From a virus, in the IMG/VR virus record IMGVR_UViG_3300028556_000012, positions 1-52,245 of that record: a stretch of 52,245 bases of DNA; one strand, written 5' to 3'. A program made the position numbers and the translations under genes. The notes under the pieces are model-generated. The model was not told where the DNA came from. It was given only the letters and a program-made list of their open reading frames with translations, and searched no databases. Shown here piece by piece: positions 1 through 7,022 of the stretch (its first letter is position 1; each line of letters begins with the position of its first letter).

Positions 1-131
1 GTCTAGGCCAGGGTTGTAAACCCTGCCATCTGGCTTAACTTTGTCTGGCTCGTTGTCATGGAAGATAAGTACGCGGCTGTACCCGCTGAACAGTTCTTTC
101 CACTCTTGATGCTGCTTCCAGGTGTCAACAC
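1..131. repeat. Terminal direct repeat, left copy
   Basis: Bases 1-131 recur at 52115-52245 with one mismatch (position 5 is a, 52119 is c); 126 bases are identical. Seen directly. The copies lie inside the Toprim part of the primase gene, so this is either a closed circular or permuted genome whose assembly overlaps itself, or a true terminal redundancy. A length near 127 bases is what a de Bruijn assembler leaves, so I favour an assembly overlap on a complete genome. Confidence 0.95.
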
Positions 132-561
132 CTGGAACGCCGACCGCAGGGATACCGCAGTAGAAGTCGAGCACCAAGGCGTCGAACTCGCCTTCGGCGA
201 TGCCGACATAGCCGAGCCTGTCGGCCCGGTCGAATGCCAAAGTGTTAAACAACCTACTCGGGTACGGTGTTAGGTACTTTGAGTGCGAGCACTCGGGCTG
301 GCACTCGTGGTTCTGCCTGAACTTGAGGCCGTTAACCCCGCCGAGCTTAGTTAGGTAAGGGATCGAGATCATCCCTGCGTAGTCAGCGTGCTCATCGACT
401 GAGCCGTCTACGGTTCCCAGACGAAAGCGCTCGGCCGCTCCTGGCCCTATCCCTCGTCCATCCAGGTAGGCGCGAGCGCTTGGTGAAAGCGCCGCCTGAT
501 AGCTCTGTGCCGCTGCTGCCAGTGAGTTCCGCAACTCGTCGCTTTGCCTCAACGAAATCAA
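1..561 (-). CDS. DNA primase, Toprim part (continues at the right end of the window)
   Basis: Reading frame offset +1 from the upstream CHC2 gene. It opens after a stop near 573 and runs off the left edge; through the terminal repeat it continues at 52114 down to a stop at 51992, about 227 residues if the TTG at 561 is the start. That TTG has a purine-rich stretch (AGAGAGGGG) directly upstream; TTG at 552 or 534 are alternatives. Visible features are the DnaG-type post-zinc segment AYLDGRGIG, the Toprim glutamate motif GIAEGEFDALVL, GIPAVGVPG, and the acidic motif IFHDNE. It makes RNA primers at the phage fork with the DnaB-like helicase at 2997-3845. Either a separately started subunit or the frameshifted continuation of the CHC2 protein. 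Confidence 0.85.
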   Translation of the reverse strand, partial: MISLRQSDELRNSLAAAAQSYQAALSPSARAYLDGRGIGPGAAERFRLGTVDGSVDEHADYAGMISIPYLTKLGGVNGLKFRQNHECQPECSHSKYLTPYPSRLFNTLAFDRADRLGYVGIAEGEFDALVLDFYCGIPAVGVPGVDTWKQHQEWKELFSGYSRVLIFHDNEPDKVKPDGRVYNPGLD

Positions 562-766
562 CCCCCTCTCTCTGCATCACGATTGCGTAAGCGTCTCCTG
601 CGATCTCGCAGACATGGCACCTAAACACCTGCTCGTCTGGGTTGTAGCTGGCGGAAGCGCGCCGGTCGTTGTGGAACACGCAACGAACCGGGCGCCAGCC
701 GCCGAAGTCGAGCAAGTTGTCAAAGCCGTAGTGAGCGAGTACCGCAGTGATATCAGGTTTGCTCAC
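392..766 (-). CDS. DNA primase, CHC2 zinc-finger part
   Basis: 124 residues from a GTG start that overlaps the stop of the upstream gene (GTGA). Residues 12-74 form a DnaG-type CHC2 zinc-binding domain with ligands C29, H32, C50 and C53, followed by the usual helix (REGVDF, RRVAELTG). After about residue 74 the sequence turns into low-complexity Arg/Ser-rich text, while a good primase continuation appears in the +1 frame (Toprim part, 561 downward). The domain binds template DNA during primer synthesis. The nonsense tail implies either that this is a stand-alone zinc subunit with a junk tail, or that a +1 frameshift joins the two halves. Confidence 0.85.
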   Translation of the reverse strand: MSKPDITAVLAHYGFDNLLDFGGWRPVRCVFHNDRRASASYNPDEQVFRCHVCEIAGDAYAIVMQREGVDFVEAKRRVAELTGSSGTELSGGAFTKRSRLPGWTRDRARSGRALSSGNRRRLSR

Positions 767-1107
767 TTACCATGCGCGGCTGGGTCGTAGGTCATGACTT
801 CCTCGCGGGTAGCCATCACGACCAGCCGGGCCTGCGTCTTCGACTGGGCCGCAGCGAACCACGGCAGCGCTACGCGGCTGCTGACGTGTGCGGCCAGCTC
901 CACACCGGCCCACGTAAGCATCCACACCGGAGCCACCGGCAGCGAGATCTTCCACCACTCAAGCGCGAGCTTGGCGATGCCGACGAGCACGAACGTCAGG
1001 AAACCAGTCCTGGCTACGCGGTAGAACTGGGTATCAACCTCGGCCTTAGCCGAGGGGGGCGCCTGCTTCTTCTGCGCCAACTTCATTTCCTGCTCTAGCG
1101 TTGTCAT
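763..1107 (-). CDS. Small two-helix membrane protein
   Basis: 114 residues. I place the start at the ATG at 1107, preceded by AAGGGGAAGACG; a longer open frame upstream only shadows the neighbouring gene. The N-terminus is charged (EQEMKLAQKK). Two hydrophobic stretches follow at about residues 35-55 (TGFLTFVLVGIAKLAL) and 61-85, then a soluble tail. Translationally coupled to the primase start. Function not recognised; the position inside the replication operon suggests a membrane-associated accessory role, which is inference only. Confidence 0.75.
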   Translation of the reverse strand: MTTLEQEMKLAQKKQAPPSAKAEVDTQFYRVARTGFLTFVLVGIAKLALEWWKISLPVAPVWMLTWAGVELAAHVSSRVALPWFAAAQSKTQARLVVMATREEVMTYDPAAHGK

Positions 1108-1456
1108 CGTCTTCCCCTTCTGGCGGCTCTGGATAGATAACGTCTGGGTCTTCGAGGTAGATAAAGATGTCGCTGTAGTTAAGCGCCTGGCCGTTCTTAG
1201 CTCTGGCGCTAGCGAAGCGCCACGATCGCTTACCCGACTCTGGGTCAGTGAACAAATGCCAGGTAGCGAAGAAAGGCAGGGCGACGGCTCCGGAGCGGGG
1301 CTCCGGGATGTCATCAGGCTTTGCGAGCCTGATAGTGAGACTGACTACTGGATTTTCTGCCCAGCCGTGCTCGGCTGCTGCGTTGAGAACTTTGGCTACG
1401 CGAGCTGGCAGCGGCTCGGTAAGGATGTCTGAGAACGTGTCGAGTGTCATGATCAA
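1046..1456 (-). CDS. Hypothetical acidic-tail protein
   Basis: 136 residues from ATG 1456, which overlaps the upstream stop (ATGA). Mixed alpha/beta composition with a conserved-looking core (SLTIRLAKPDDIP, LPFFATWHLF) and a very acidic C-terminus (PEPPEGEDDDN). The last 60 bases overlap the next gene in another frame. A copy of the 20-bp directional element lies immediately upstream (1457-1476). I do not recognise the family. Confidence 0.75.
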   Translation of the reverse strand: MIMTLDTFSDILTEPLPARVAKVLNAAAEHGWAENPVVSLTIRLAKPDDIPEPRSGAVALPFFATWHLFTDPESGKRSWRFASARAKNGQALNYSDIFIYLEDPDVIYPEPPEGEDDDNARAGNEVGAEEAGAPLG

Positions 1457-1734
1457 GACGTTACACCCTGACCATTATGTGACGCAAACGTCAGCGTCAC
1501 TTTTTCCTTTGGCTCCGGGTACAACAAGCGCCCCAGCCCCTCGGCGTCAGCCTCAGTCCAGTCGGTGTCGGCATACGCGCACATCAGGTCGAGCAGGTCT
1601 TTCACGAGATCCTCTATGTCCTCGCAAGGACATCCGGGCTGCACGAGCCCGCGAACTGTGTAAGCAGGGTCGCAGTGGCAAGGGAAATACTCGCCTACCA
1701 GCTCCTTAATCTGACCCTCTAGGTCCTTACTCAT
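1453..1734 (-). CDS. Hypothetical small Cys-containing protein
   Basis: 93 residues starting MSKDLEGQIKEL. Four cysteines in two close pairs (PCHC near residue 20, GCPC near residue 36) could bind a metal; the rest is helical and acidic. Start and stop both overlap the neighbours by a few bases, as throughout this operon. No family recognised. Confidence 0.7.
   Translation of the reverse strand: MSKDLEGQIKELVGEYFPCHCDPAYTVRGLVQPGCPCEDIEDLVKDLLDLMCAYADTDWTEADAEGLGRLLYPEPKEKVTLTFASHNGQGVTS
1457..1476 (-). promoter_or_regulatory. 20-bp directional element (site 1)
   Basis: Read on the minus strand: ATGGTCA, four bases, GTAACGTC. Lies directly before the 1046-1456 gene and inside the 3' end of the upstream gene. 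Member of the 12-copy family described in the findings. Confidence 0.75.
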
Positions 1735-2153
1735 TTAGCTAGCACCTTCTTAGCTGGCGGATTACGCAGGTAATCGGCTGCCCGGTCGAAGAATTCTGGA
1801 TCGTCCCGTCCATGGCCAAGCATCCGGTTGCAGGGCTTGCACAGTAGCCCGCGGACGCACTCGCCGCAGGCCGGGAGTGTCGGGCAGCAAGCGTGGTCGT
1901 GATCCACCGCCAGGCGCCGCTTGAGGCCGGTAGCCCTGCGGCAGATCGCGCAGCGGCCGAGCTGGTAGCGCAGCAGCGCGTCGTAGAAGCCCAGAACTAT
2001 CCCGTAGACCGCTGCTACCCGAGTCCGATGGGACTTCTCGGCTTGCTCTTTCTTCACTGCTGCGTCACAGCGGTAGCAGTACTTAAGCTTCTGCCTCGAA
2101 GGCGAGAGCTGCTTAGTGCACCTAGCGCAGCAGCGCTTAGCTTTAACCACCAT
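1731..2153 (-). CDS. Endonuclease VII-like HNH nuclease
   Basis: 140 residues. The core is typical of the recombination endonuclease VII family: a CxxC pair (C68, C71), the catalytic VDHDH segment (83-87), a second CxxC (C105, C108) in LLCKPCNRMLGH, and the terminal helix ending DRAADYL. An extra N-terminal Cys-rich region (C8, C9, C12, C26, C29) may form another zinc site. Family members cleave branched DNA such as Holliday junctions before packaging. It sits between primase and helicase genes, which fits DNA processing. Confidence 0.9.
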   Translation of the reverse strand: MVVKAKRCCARCTKQLSPSRQKLKYCYRCDAAVKKEQAEKSHRTRVAAVYGIVLGFYDALLRYQLGRCAICRRATGLKRRLAVDHDHACCPTLPACGECVRGLLCKPCNRMLGHGRDDPEFFDRAADYLRNPPAKKVLAK

Positions 2154-2253
2154 GAGCGGTGTTGTAAATGCCCCAAGCGATAAGGTACACCGCCACCAGT
2201 GATCCGAGCATCAGCAAGAAGATCTGCCCGACCTGCTTAATCCACCACCACAT
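2143..2253 (-). CDS. 36-residue single-pass membrane microprotein
   Basis: ATG at 2253 preceded by AGGGAG nine bases upstream; the frame ends at TAA 2143 and overlaps the start of endonuclease VII. The peptide begins MWWWIKQVGQ and continues with one hydrophobic helix (residues 11-30) and a short polar tail NTAHGG. Good ribosome site, coupling and clear transmembrane character support it; function unknown. Confidence 0.65.
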   Translation of the reverse strand: MWWWIKQVGQIFLLMLGSLVAVYLIAWGIYNTAHGG

Positions 2254-2264
2254 CAGCTAGCTCC

Positions 2265-2393
2265 CTAAAGGCTGTCGATGAACTTAGCGATGCTGTTGCA
2301 CGCATGCATAAACAAGTCGCCTGCGCCAGTTGGATTCTTGAATACGAAGATCGCTGCGGCTACGCCGAGCGCTACCTTCTGCCATTTCTTCAC
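2265..2393 (-). CDS. 42-residue hydrophobic small protein
   Basis: I choose the GTG at 2393, which overlaps the stop of the SLOG gene (GTGA). The product starts VKKWQKVALGVAAAIFVF, a positively charged end followed by a short hydrophobic helix, and ends AKFIDSL. A longer open frame upstream is read through the SLOG gene and is not credible. Function unknown. Confidence 0.65.
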   Translation of the reverse strand: MKKWQKVALGVAAAIFVFKNPTGAGDLFMHACNSIAKFIDSL

Positions 2394-3019
2394 AGCACCC
2401 ACCTTCTGACTGTGATGCCAGAAGCCACAGCGAGATCGGCGCAATGGCTTGCGCCGTGCGACCCGTGTGTCCAGGGCTTGCAGTTCGGCTTGGTGCAGGC
2501 ACCGATGAACCCGAAGCAAGCGTTAGCCCCGAGGCTGACCATCTCTGCGTTCCGCTTGAAACCAGCAGCGAGGTCTTTAACCCCGTTAGGCCGCCAGTTA
2601 GCAGGATGAGGTTCCTCGATAACAGAGACGTCTGGCCAGTTGTTAGGGAACTGAGTCCAGTAGCTAGCGGCTGCGTCTGCCCCTGTAGGGCAGGCGCCGT
2701 GGACCACTACGAACTCGGTGTAACCCCGGGCCGCGGCAATCCCTAGCTCATCGTTAAGAGCTTCGTAGATCATCGTCGGGTAAGGCCAGTTACGGCTGCC
2801 TGTTACCAGCACCCGGTAAGCCCGCTTGCAGCACACCGGGCAGTCTTCTGCGCACCGCTCGTGATACTCGCGGCAGACACAGGACATACACCTGCGGCCA
2901 TCACAGTTGGTACAGTCACCGCAGACCGAACAGAACTTCTGGATGCCCGAGTACCTGTACTCGTGGATGTTGCAGCCACACGGCGTGTGGCCCGGATCAT
3001 GATGAATGGCGATAGCCAC
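2390..3019 (-). CDS. SLOG-domain protein (DUF2493/YspA type) with Cys-rich N-terminus
   Basis: 209 residues from GTG 3019, with GGGGAGG ten bases upstream inside the helicase gene. Residues 1-65 hold 13 cysteines in CxxC-like spacing, probably several zinc sites. From residue 67 follows a Rossmann-like SLOG domain: VLVTGSRNW (71-78) and VVVHGACPTGAD (104-115) form the nucleotide-binding loops. SLOG proteins bind or cleave nucleotide-derived ligands; such genes are frequent in actinophages but their role is unclear. The zinc-rich N-terminus is an unusual addition. Confidence 0.85.
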   Translation of the reverse strand: MAIAIHHDPGHTPCGCNIHEYRYSGIQKFCSVCGDCTNCDGRRCMSCVCREYHERCAEDCPVCCKRAYRVLVTGSRNWPYPTMIYEALNDELGIAAARGYTEFVVVHGACPTGADAAASYWTQFPNNWPDVSVIEEPHPANWRPNGVKDLAAGFKRNAEMVSLGANACFGFIGACTKPNCKPWTHGSHGASHCADLAVASGITVRRWVL

Positions 3020-3845
3020 CGAAGCCGCCTCCCCAAGACGGCGCCGTCTGCGGCGCCTTGTTAATAAGCGTCTTGTGCTCGGTAAGAAGCATCCGTGCCG
3101 GATCGGCGTAAAGGATCACCGGATGCTCGGCTTTAACATCGGTCTTACCCTCGGAGTTCTTGACGATCGCTACTTTGTACTCCCCGGTATCGACGTTGAA
3201 ACCAACCGAGAACACAAGCCGGGGGTACTGGGTGATCTTCCCGAGAATCTTTGTGCGAGCCGCGGGCTCGGCCGACTCTAGGTCGGTTGTGTGATGGGCG
3301 GCGATAATCGCGCACTGCTCGCGCCTGGCTATCTGGTCAAGCTCTAGCGTCAGTGCTTTAAGCGTGGCCCACTCGTTGTCGTAAGCGCTGGCCTGGTTGC
3401 CGAGGTTGTCTACTAGCACCAGATCCGGTGGCAACCCGTAGCGCTGCTCGAAAGCGTCTATCTGTAGCTGGATGTCATCAGGCGTAGGAGCGTAGAAGAC
3501 TGCTTGCACATCCGGGAGCTGGTCGAGCAGCAGCTCCCGGTACTTTTCTTCGCCGTTGATAATCCCCTGCTTAACTACGCCGTAGTCTTCACCGGTAAGG
3601 ATGCTCGCAAAGCGAGCACTAGCGGTCAGCTCGGTTGTGTCAAGCAAGAAAGCAAGCGAAGGAACCTTCATCCCAGCTATCAGGTTCATAGCTAGCAGAG
3701 ACTTCCCCGCTGCCGGGGGTCCCACTATCAGAGTCAATTGCCCCCGGCAGATGTTCGCTCCCGCGAACTTAAGGGACTCATAGACAGTGGGAAGTGGGAC
3801 CCCCGACGATCCACGGCGCTCTAGCGCCTGGGCGAGAGAGAGCAC
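2997..3845 (-). CDS. DnaB-like replicative helicase (RecA-fold ATPase)
   Basis: 282 residues. Walker A GPPAAGKS (42-49), Walker B DLVLVDN (141-147) and the AAHHT sensor-like motif (182-186) identify a RecA-fold hexameric helicase of the DnaB type. It lacks the N-terminal DnaB domain, as is common for phage versions of about 280 residues. Expected to unwind DNA at the fork together with the CHC2/Toprim primase. The C-terminus is Gly-rich (WGGGFGGYRHSS) and overlaps the SLOG start by 23 bases. Confidence 0.85.
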   Translation of the reverse strand: MLSLAQALERRGSSGVPLPTVYESLKFAGANICRGQLTLIVGPPAAGKSLLAMNLIAGMKVPSLAFLLDTTELTASARFASILTGEDYGVVKQGIINGEEKYRELLLDQLPDVQAVFYAPTPDDIQLQIDAFEQRYGLPPDLVLVDNLGNQASAYDNEWATLKALTLELDQIARREQCAIIAAHHTTDLESAEPAARTKILGKITQYPRLVFSVGFNVDTGEYKVAIVKNSEGKTDVKAEHPVILYADPARMLLTEHKTLINKAPQTAPSWGGGFGGYRHSS

Positions 3846-4184
3846 CTAGCCACCCAGCAGGACGGCCAGGCCGCCGCTGGCCTTGCCGTCGCAGAACGCG
3901 CCCATCAGATCGACCAGGGCGCGAACGGTATCGTCTTCGCCCTTGCGGTAGAACATCAGCGTGCCCTCGATGTCGAACGATTCCTGGGCCGCCGCCAGGT
4001 CGGCCTCGTAACCGCCGTCGAGCACGCTGTCCAGCGCTTCGCTGACCGCTGCGGTGTCCCTTCGCGGCGTCTCCACCGGCTCGCCGCCGACGCGCACCAG
4101 CACCAGCCGCAGCGTGCGCGCTTCTTCCTCGGTCAGCGAGAGCTGGATGTCGCTTGACCGCTTAACCGTCTTTGCCTCAGCCAT
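3846..4184 (-). CDS. Hypothetical protein, GC-rich codon use
   Basis: 112 residues (MAEAKTVKRSS...). Starts with a short basic stretch, then LSLTEEEARTLRLVL, which resembles a regulatory or structural helix pair; ends VDLMGAFCDGKASGG. Codon choice is strikingly richer in GCC, GGC and CTG than in its neighbours, which favour GCT, AAG and TTA-containing junctions, suggesting recent acquisition. No family recognised. Confidence 0.7.
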   Translation of the reverse strand: MAEAKTVKRSSDIQLSLTEEEARTLRLVLVRVGGEPVETPRRDTAAVSEALDSVLDGGYEADLAAAQESFDIEGTLMFYRKGEDDTVRALVDLMGAFCDGKASGGLAVLLGG

Positions 4185-4835
4185 TTAGGCTGCCTCCTTC
4201 ACGCCTTTCGGCATCTCGTCGTTGTCCAGCAGGACTTTGAACATCTGGCGTGCAGCCGAGAGGTAAACCACGATCCCCTCTGGCTGCATAAACCCAGGCG
4301 CCGCTAGGGAGCCTTGCTCCCTAAGCAGATCTAGCGCCTTAGTGATCTCGGTTTCGCTGAATGTGTGCTCAGTGATAACTGGCACAACCCCGAGGCCAGG
4401 GGTAAGGAACGGCACCGCAGTGCCGTCTGCCTGATTGCCCCAGCGGTGGGTGTTGAACAGCGAGAACCGCTTGTGATCCAGCCCGTAACGCCGCTGGATA
4501 CCACTCCCCCACCGCTCCCCGAAGTGGATACCGGGGCCGAGATCGTGAGCGAGGTAAGCGGCGTTCTCATGGGTCCAGCTAGCGAAGCCGAAGTTGTCGG
4601 CATCCGGGGAAATGACCCGAGTCCGTGACTGGGCGTAGACCAGGACCGGACCTAGCTCTGAGATGCGGACGTACTTAGCCGGGGTAGGTGCGCCGAGGCG
4701 CACTATCGACTCAGCGAATTCCTCGTCTAGCGAGATAACGCCTACTGCGGCGTTAGTGCCGTCGATCTTCTCTGTGATCACCATCCCCCGGCGAAGCCGG
4801 GGAATCTTAGGCCACGGAACAAACTCGATCTCCAC
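4185..4835 (-). CDS. RNA ligase family protein
   Basis: 216 residues from GTG 4835 with a clear AAGGAGG upstream. Nucleotidyltransferase motif I is EKIDGTN (22-28), with K23 as the predicted adenylated lysine. Further motifs: GERWGSG (106-112), FSLF (124-127), EGIVVY (186-191) and FKVLLD (199-204). This order fits ATP-dependent RNA ligases rather than DNA ligases, and the length is near minimal. It could repair host or phage RNA, including the phage tRNAs. A copy of the 20-bp element lies upstream. Confidence 0.85.
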   Translation of the reverse strand: MEIEFVPWPKIPRLRRGMVITEKIDGTNAAVGVISLDEEFAESIVRLGAPTPAKYVRISELGPVLVYAQSRTRVISPDADNFGFASWTHENAAYLAHDLGPGIHFGERWGSGIQRRYGLDHKRFSLFNTHRWGNQADGTAVPFLTPGLGVVPVITEHTFSETEITKALDLLREQGSLAAPGFMQPEGIVVYLSAARQMFKVLLDNDEMPKGVKEAA

Positions 4836-4852
4836 GCTAAGCCTCCTTAGCT

Positions 4853-4872
4853 GACGTTACTTACTGACTATA
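4853..4872 (-). promoter_or_regulatory. 20-bp directional element (site 2)
   Basis: Minus-strand reading TATAGTCA, four bases, GTAACGTC, ahead of the RNA ligase gene. The TATAGT portion also fits an actinobacterial -10 box. Confidence 0.75.
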
Positions 4873-4897
4873 ATGACGCTATGACGACATCATCTAG

Positions 4898-5335
4898 TCA
4901 GAGCCAGATAGCGTGGCCCTTAGCGCCCTGCGGCTTCTGGGTGCAGAAATAAGCCTGGTACGGCCCGCGAGATCCGTTGCCCGACTTGAATTGCGTAGGC
5001 CCGCCACAGTCGGGGCACGCCGGATTCAGGTTGCCCTGCGGCTGCTGCGGCTGCTGGTACGGCTGTCCGGGCGGCGTTGTCGGCGGCGCTGGCTGCGTGA
5101 CGACCTGTGCGCCGGGGAATGCGTTCTGGACAGTCTGGATCGCCTGAGCTTCGCTCACAGCCCCGGTCTGGAACTCCTGAGCCGCCAGCCTCACGGCGTT
5201 GAAGACGCCTTTAGCCCGGACTTCCTCAAGCATCCGTCCTGCGTCGTCAACGTTGTCTCCGTGGATCACAACCCACGGTGCGTCGAAGCCCGTCCCCGCC
5301 TTAAAGGTCAGGGAGATTCCGCTTGTGTCGCTCAC
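4898..5335 (-). CDS. Hypothetical protein with Gln/Pro linker and C-terminal zinc ribbon
   Basis: 145 residues. The N-terminal 80 residues look alpha/beta (SLTFKAGTGFDAPWVVIHG). A Pro/Gln-rich linker follows (about 84-105), then a C-terminal zinc-ribbon-like segment with CPDCGG near residue 110 and a further Cys in AYFCTQ. The architecture (compact domain, flexible linker, ribbon) is seen in nucleic-acid-binding phage proteins, and the position beside exonuclease and ligase fits recombination, but I cannot assign a family. Confidence 0.75.
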   Translation of the reverse strand: MSDTSGISLTFKAGTGFDAPWVVIHGDNVDDAGRMLEEVRAKGVFNAVRLAAQEFQTGAVSEAQAIQTVQNAFPGAQVVTQPAPPTTPPGQPYQQPQQPQGNLNPACPDCGGPTQFKSGNGSRGPYQAYFCTQKPQGAKGHAIWL

Positions 5336-5339
5336 TGTG

Positions 5340-6032
5340 TTACTTGCCTCCTTCGTACTCTGGGTGAGACCTGTCGTATCGGCGGGCGAGATCGCCCCCT
5401 ACTTCTGTGCAAGCCTGCGCAACCGAGCACCGGTTGCACTGGTCGCCTGGATTAGCGAGGAAGATTCCGGCATCGACAGCGAGATCGAACGTCTCAAGCT
5501 CCCTCGTTAGGTATGGAACCGAGTACTGCGGAGCATCCAGCGGCACCGGCCGCTGAAAGTACGTTGTCTCGCCTTTCTTGGTCAGCCCGCGGTGCATGAA
5601 GTAAGCGCCGTAACGCGGGCGTATACCGTAGACCTGCTCTACGCCTCCGGCGTAGATAGCTAGCTGCCTAAGACTGTCCGGGGCCTTAGCCCCGGACTTA
5701 AGGTCTACGACTACTAGAGTGCCTTTGATGTCGAGCACTAGGTCGATATACATCTGCACCGGTATCTCGCCGAACAGCGTTTTGATGCCTAGCTCGATCG
5801 CTGGGGCGCCGTTAGGGGTGATCCAGACCCCGATGTCTTCGTGTGACTCGTACCAGTCGATGAAGTTCTGGACGTAACCAGGGCCGTCTGCCATCCACTT
5901 CTCGATGGAGTAAGACACCGGCCTAGGGCCTGCCTGGAACCAGGTATCTAGCTCGAAGCCGGACTTGCTTACCTCGCGCTCGATAGCGCGGGTGAATTCC
6001 TCGCGGAAGACCGCTGCGACATCGAAGGCCAT
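5340..6032 (-). CDS. Cas4-family/RecB-like exonuclease, C-terminal piece
   Basis: 230 residues beginning MAFDVAAVFREEFTRA. Contains the PD-(D/E)XK core: the aspartate of MYIDLVLD, then VVVDLKSG as the (E/D)xK strand, and QLAIYAGG as the following helix. Near the C-terminus CNRCSVAQAC supplies three cysteines of the Cas4-type iron-sulfur cluster. The N-terminal helix pair and first Cys are missing; they are found 1 kb upstream in the 7019-7222 gene. The two pieces add to 297 residues, a normal full length. Predicted role: DNA end resection in recombination. Confidence 0.85.
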   Translation of the reverse strand: MAFDVAAVFREEFTRAIEREVSKSGFELDTWFQAGPRPVSYSIEKWMADGPGYVQNFIDWYESHEDIGVWITPNGAPAIELGIKTLFGEIPVQMYIDLVLDIKGTLVVVDLKSGAKAPDSLRQLAIYAGGVEQVYGIRPRYGAYFMHRGLTKKGETTYFQRPVPLDAPQYSVPYLTRELETFDLAVDAGIFLANPGDQCNRCSVAQACTEVGGDLARRYDRSHPEYEGGK

Positions 6033-6232
6033 TACCAGGCCACCGGCTTAAGGTAGCCCTTGTCGATCGCCCGCGTTAGGTCGCGGGCCGCCAGGGCGAG
6101 TTGCTCGTCGGCGTACTCGGCTTCGGCTGCCGAGTCGGCATACTCACCGCCGGGCGCAATCTCGGATCTGATGACGCGAAGCGCTGCTTCTAGTACGCGG
6201 TGCCTAGCAAGTATTACCTCGACGTTGCCCAT
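6032..6232 (-). CDS. Small helical hypothetical protein
   Basis: 66 residues from ATG 6232 (GGAG nine bases upstream). The sequence MGNVEVILARHRVL continues as acidic helices (DSAAEAEYADEQLALAARD). Stop TAA overlaps the start of the exonuclease C-terminal piece (TAATG). Probably a small oligomeric helical protein; no family recognised. One of four genes lying between the two exonuclease pieces. Confidence 0.65.
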   Translation of the reverse strand: MGNVEVILARHRVLEAALRVIRSEIAPGGEYADSAAEAEYADEQLALAARDLTRAIDKGYLKPVAW

Positions 6233-6234
6233 CT

Positions 6235-6381
6235 CTACGCCTGCTCCAAGCAGGCTGGGCAGATGAACACCTTGCGGTCGCTCGGCCGTGGGGCTATTGC
6301 GGGTTGCGGATACCCCTCGAACCCGCAATTCCGGCAGGACCAGTAAGGCACCTTCGGCTGCTCTTGGATCTCATCGTCCAC
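6235..6381 (-). CDS. 48-residue zinc-ribbon microprotein
   Basis: GTG start at 6381 with GAGGAAG upstream. The product VDDEIQEQPKV is followed by WSCRNCGFEGYP and a second pair, FICPACLEQA: a classic two-CxxC zinc ribbon. Stop lies three bases before the next gene. Probably a nucleic-acid or protein adaptor; function unknown. Confidence 0.7.
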   Translation of the reverse strand: MDDEIQEQPKVPYWSCRNCGFEGYPQPAIAPRPSDRKVFICPACLEQA

Positions 6382-6541
6382 GGTTTATCTTCCTCGACCT
6401 CTTAGCGATTCGGTTCTTAGCCCGTCGCTTAGCGACTTTCAGAGGGTTAGCCGTTCCCTCGTACATCCGGTAGCCGCTGGCGTTCATCGCCATCAGCAAC
6501 GCAGTTGCGAAAGAACGGTGCGGAGCGTCAGTCGTTGTCAT
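6371..6541 (-). CDS. 56-residue basic protein
   Basis: ATG 6541 overlaps the end of the upstream gene. The N-terminus is MTTTDAPHRSFATALLM; the C-terminal half is strongly basic (YEGTANPLKVAKRRAKNR, then AKRSRKINRGR). Similar short basic proteins with a YxGTxP...RRAKN signature are, as I recall, common in actinophage replication arms. Probably binds nucleic acid. Confidence 0.7.
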   Translation of the reverse strand: MTTTDAPHRSFATALLMAMNASGYRMYEGTANPLKVAKRRAKNRIAKRSRKINRGR

Positions 6542-7022
6542 TAGCTGCGTAAACCGTCTCGGCCAGTTCGTCGCGGATACCCTTGATCATTTCAAGGGTG
6601 TTCTCGCCGCTGAAGATGTCCCCCCAGATGCGCGTAGCGGAATACTGCTCCCAGCTAAGGCCGATAAGCCGGACTGCACGCACCATTGCCGGTACGCCTT
6701 CCCGGCCTGGTACGTAGTCGTAGCCGTCGTATGCCCGGCGCAGCTCGTCTGCGTCGTCTTCTGGCTCGGGCACAAGAAGGTCAGAGTTGAAGTCGTCGCC
6801 AGCCGGCGAAAGCCACTCGCCCCCGGCGAGCTGGTCGATCCAGCCAGCGAGGCACATTCCCGACTCGCAGCGCCAGTCGCCTTGGTACCACTGCCCTCTC
6901 GGTGAGACTGAGTGCAACTCGATCTGCTCGATTGCCTCATCGAGCAACGGCAGCCCGCGATTCGGGCTGACGTAAACCGACTTGCTCGCGCTGAGCACAG
7001 CGCGGCGCTTGGGCTGACTCAT
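6528..7022 (-). CDS. Hypothetical protein, CxAGW / end-helix family
   Basis: 164 residues; ATG 7022 overlaps the stop of the exonuclease N-terminal piece (ATGA). Visible motifs are WRCESGMCLAGWIDQLAGG near residue 50, a central DGYDYVPGREGVPA segment and a C-terminal FSGENTLEMIKGI. The layout (Cys-containing CLAGW or CLGVA motif, then a terminal segment with an N-T or N-D element) is shared with the right-arm protein at 45259-45705, so the phage carries two distant members of one small-protein superfamily of unknown function. Confidence 0.75.
   Translation of the reverse strand: MSQPKRRAVLSASKSVYVSPNRGLPLLDEAIEQIELHSVSPRGQWYQGDWRCESGMCLAGWIDQLAGGEWLSPAGDDFNSDLLVPEPEDDADELRRAYDGYDYVPGREGVPAMVRAVRLIGLSWEQYSATRIWGDIFSGENTLEMIKGIRDELAETVYAANDND

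Noticed and set aside
763-1314. Longer form of the 763-1107 gene
   Set aside because: The extra N-terminal 69 residues only shadow the gene at 1046-1456; a good ribosome site supports the internal ATG at 1107.
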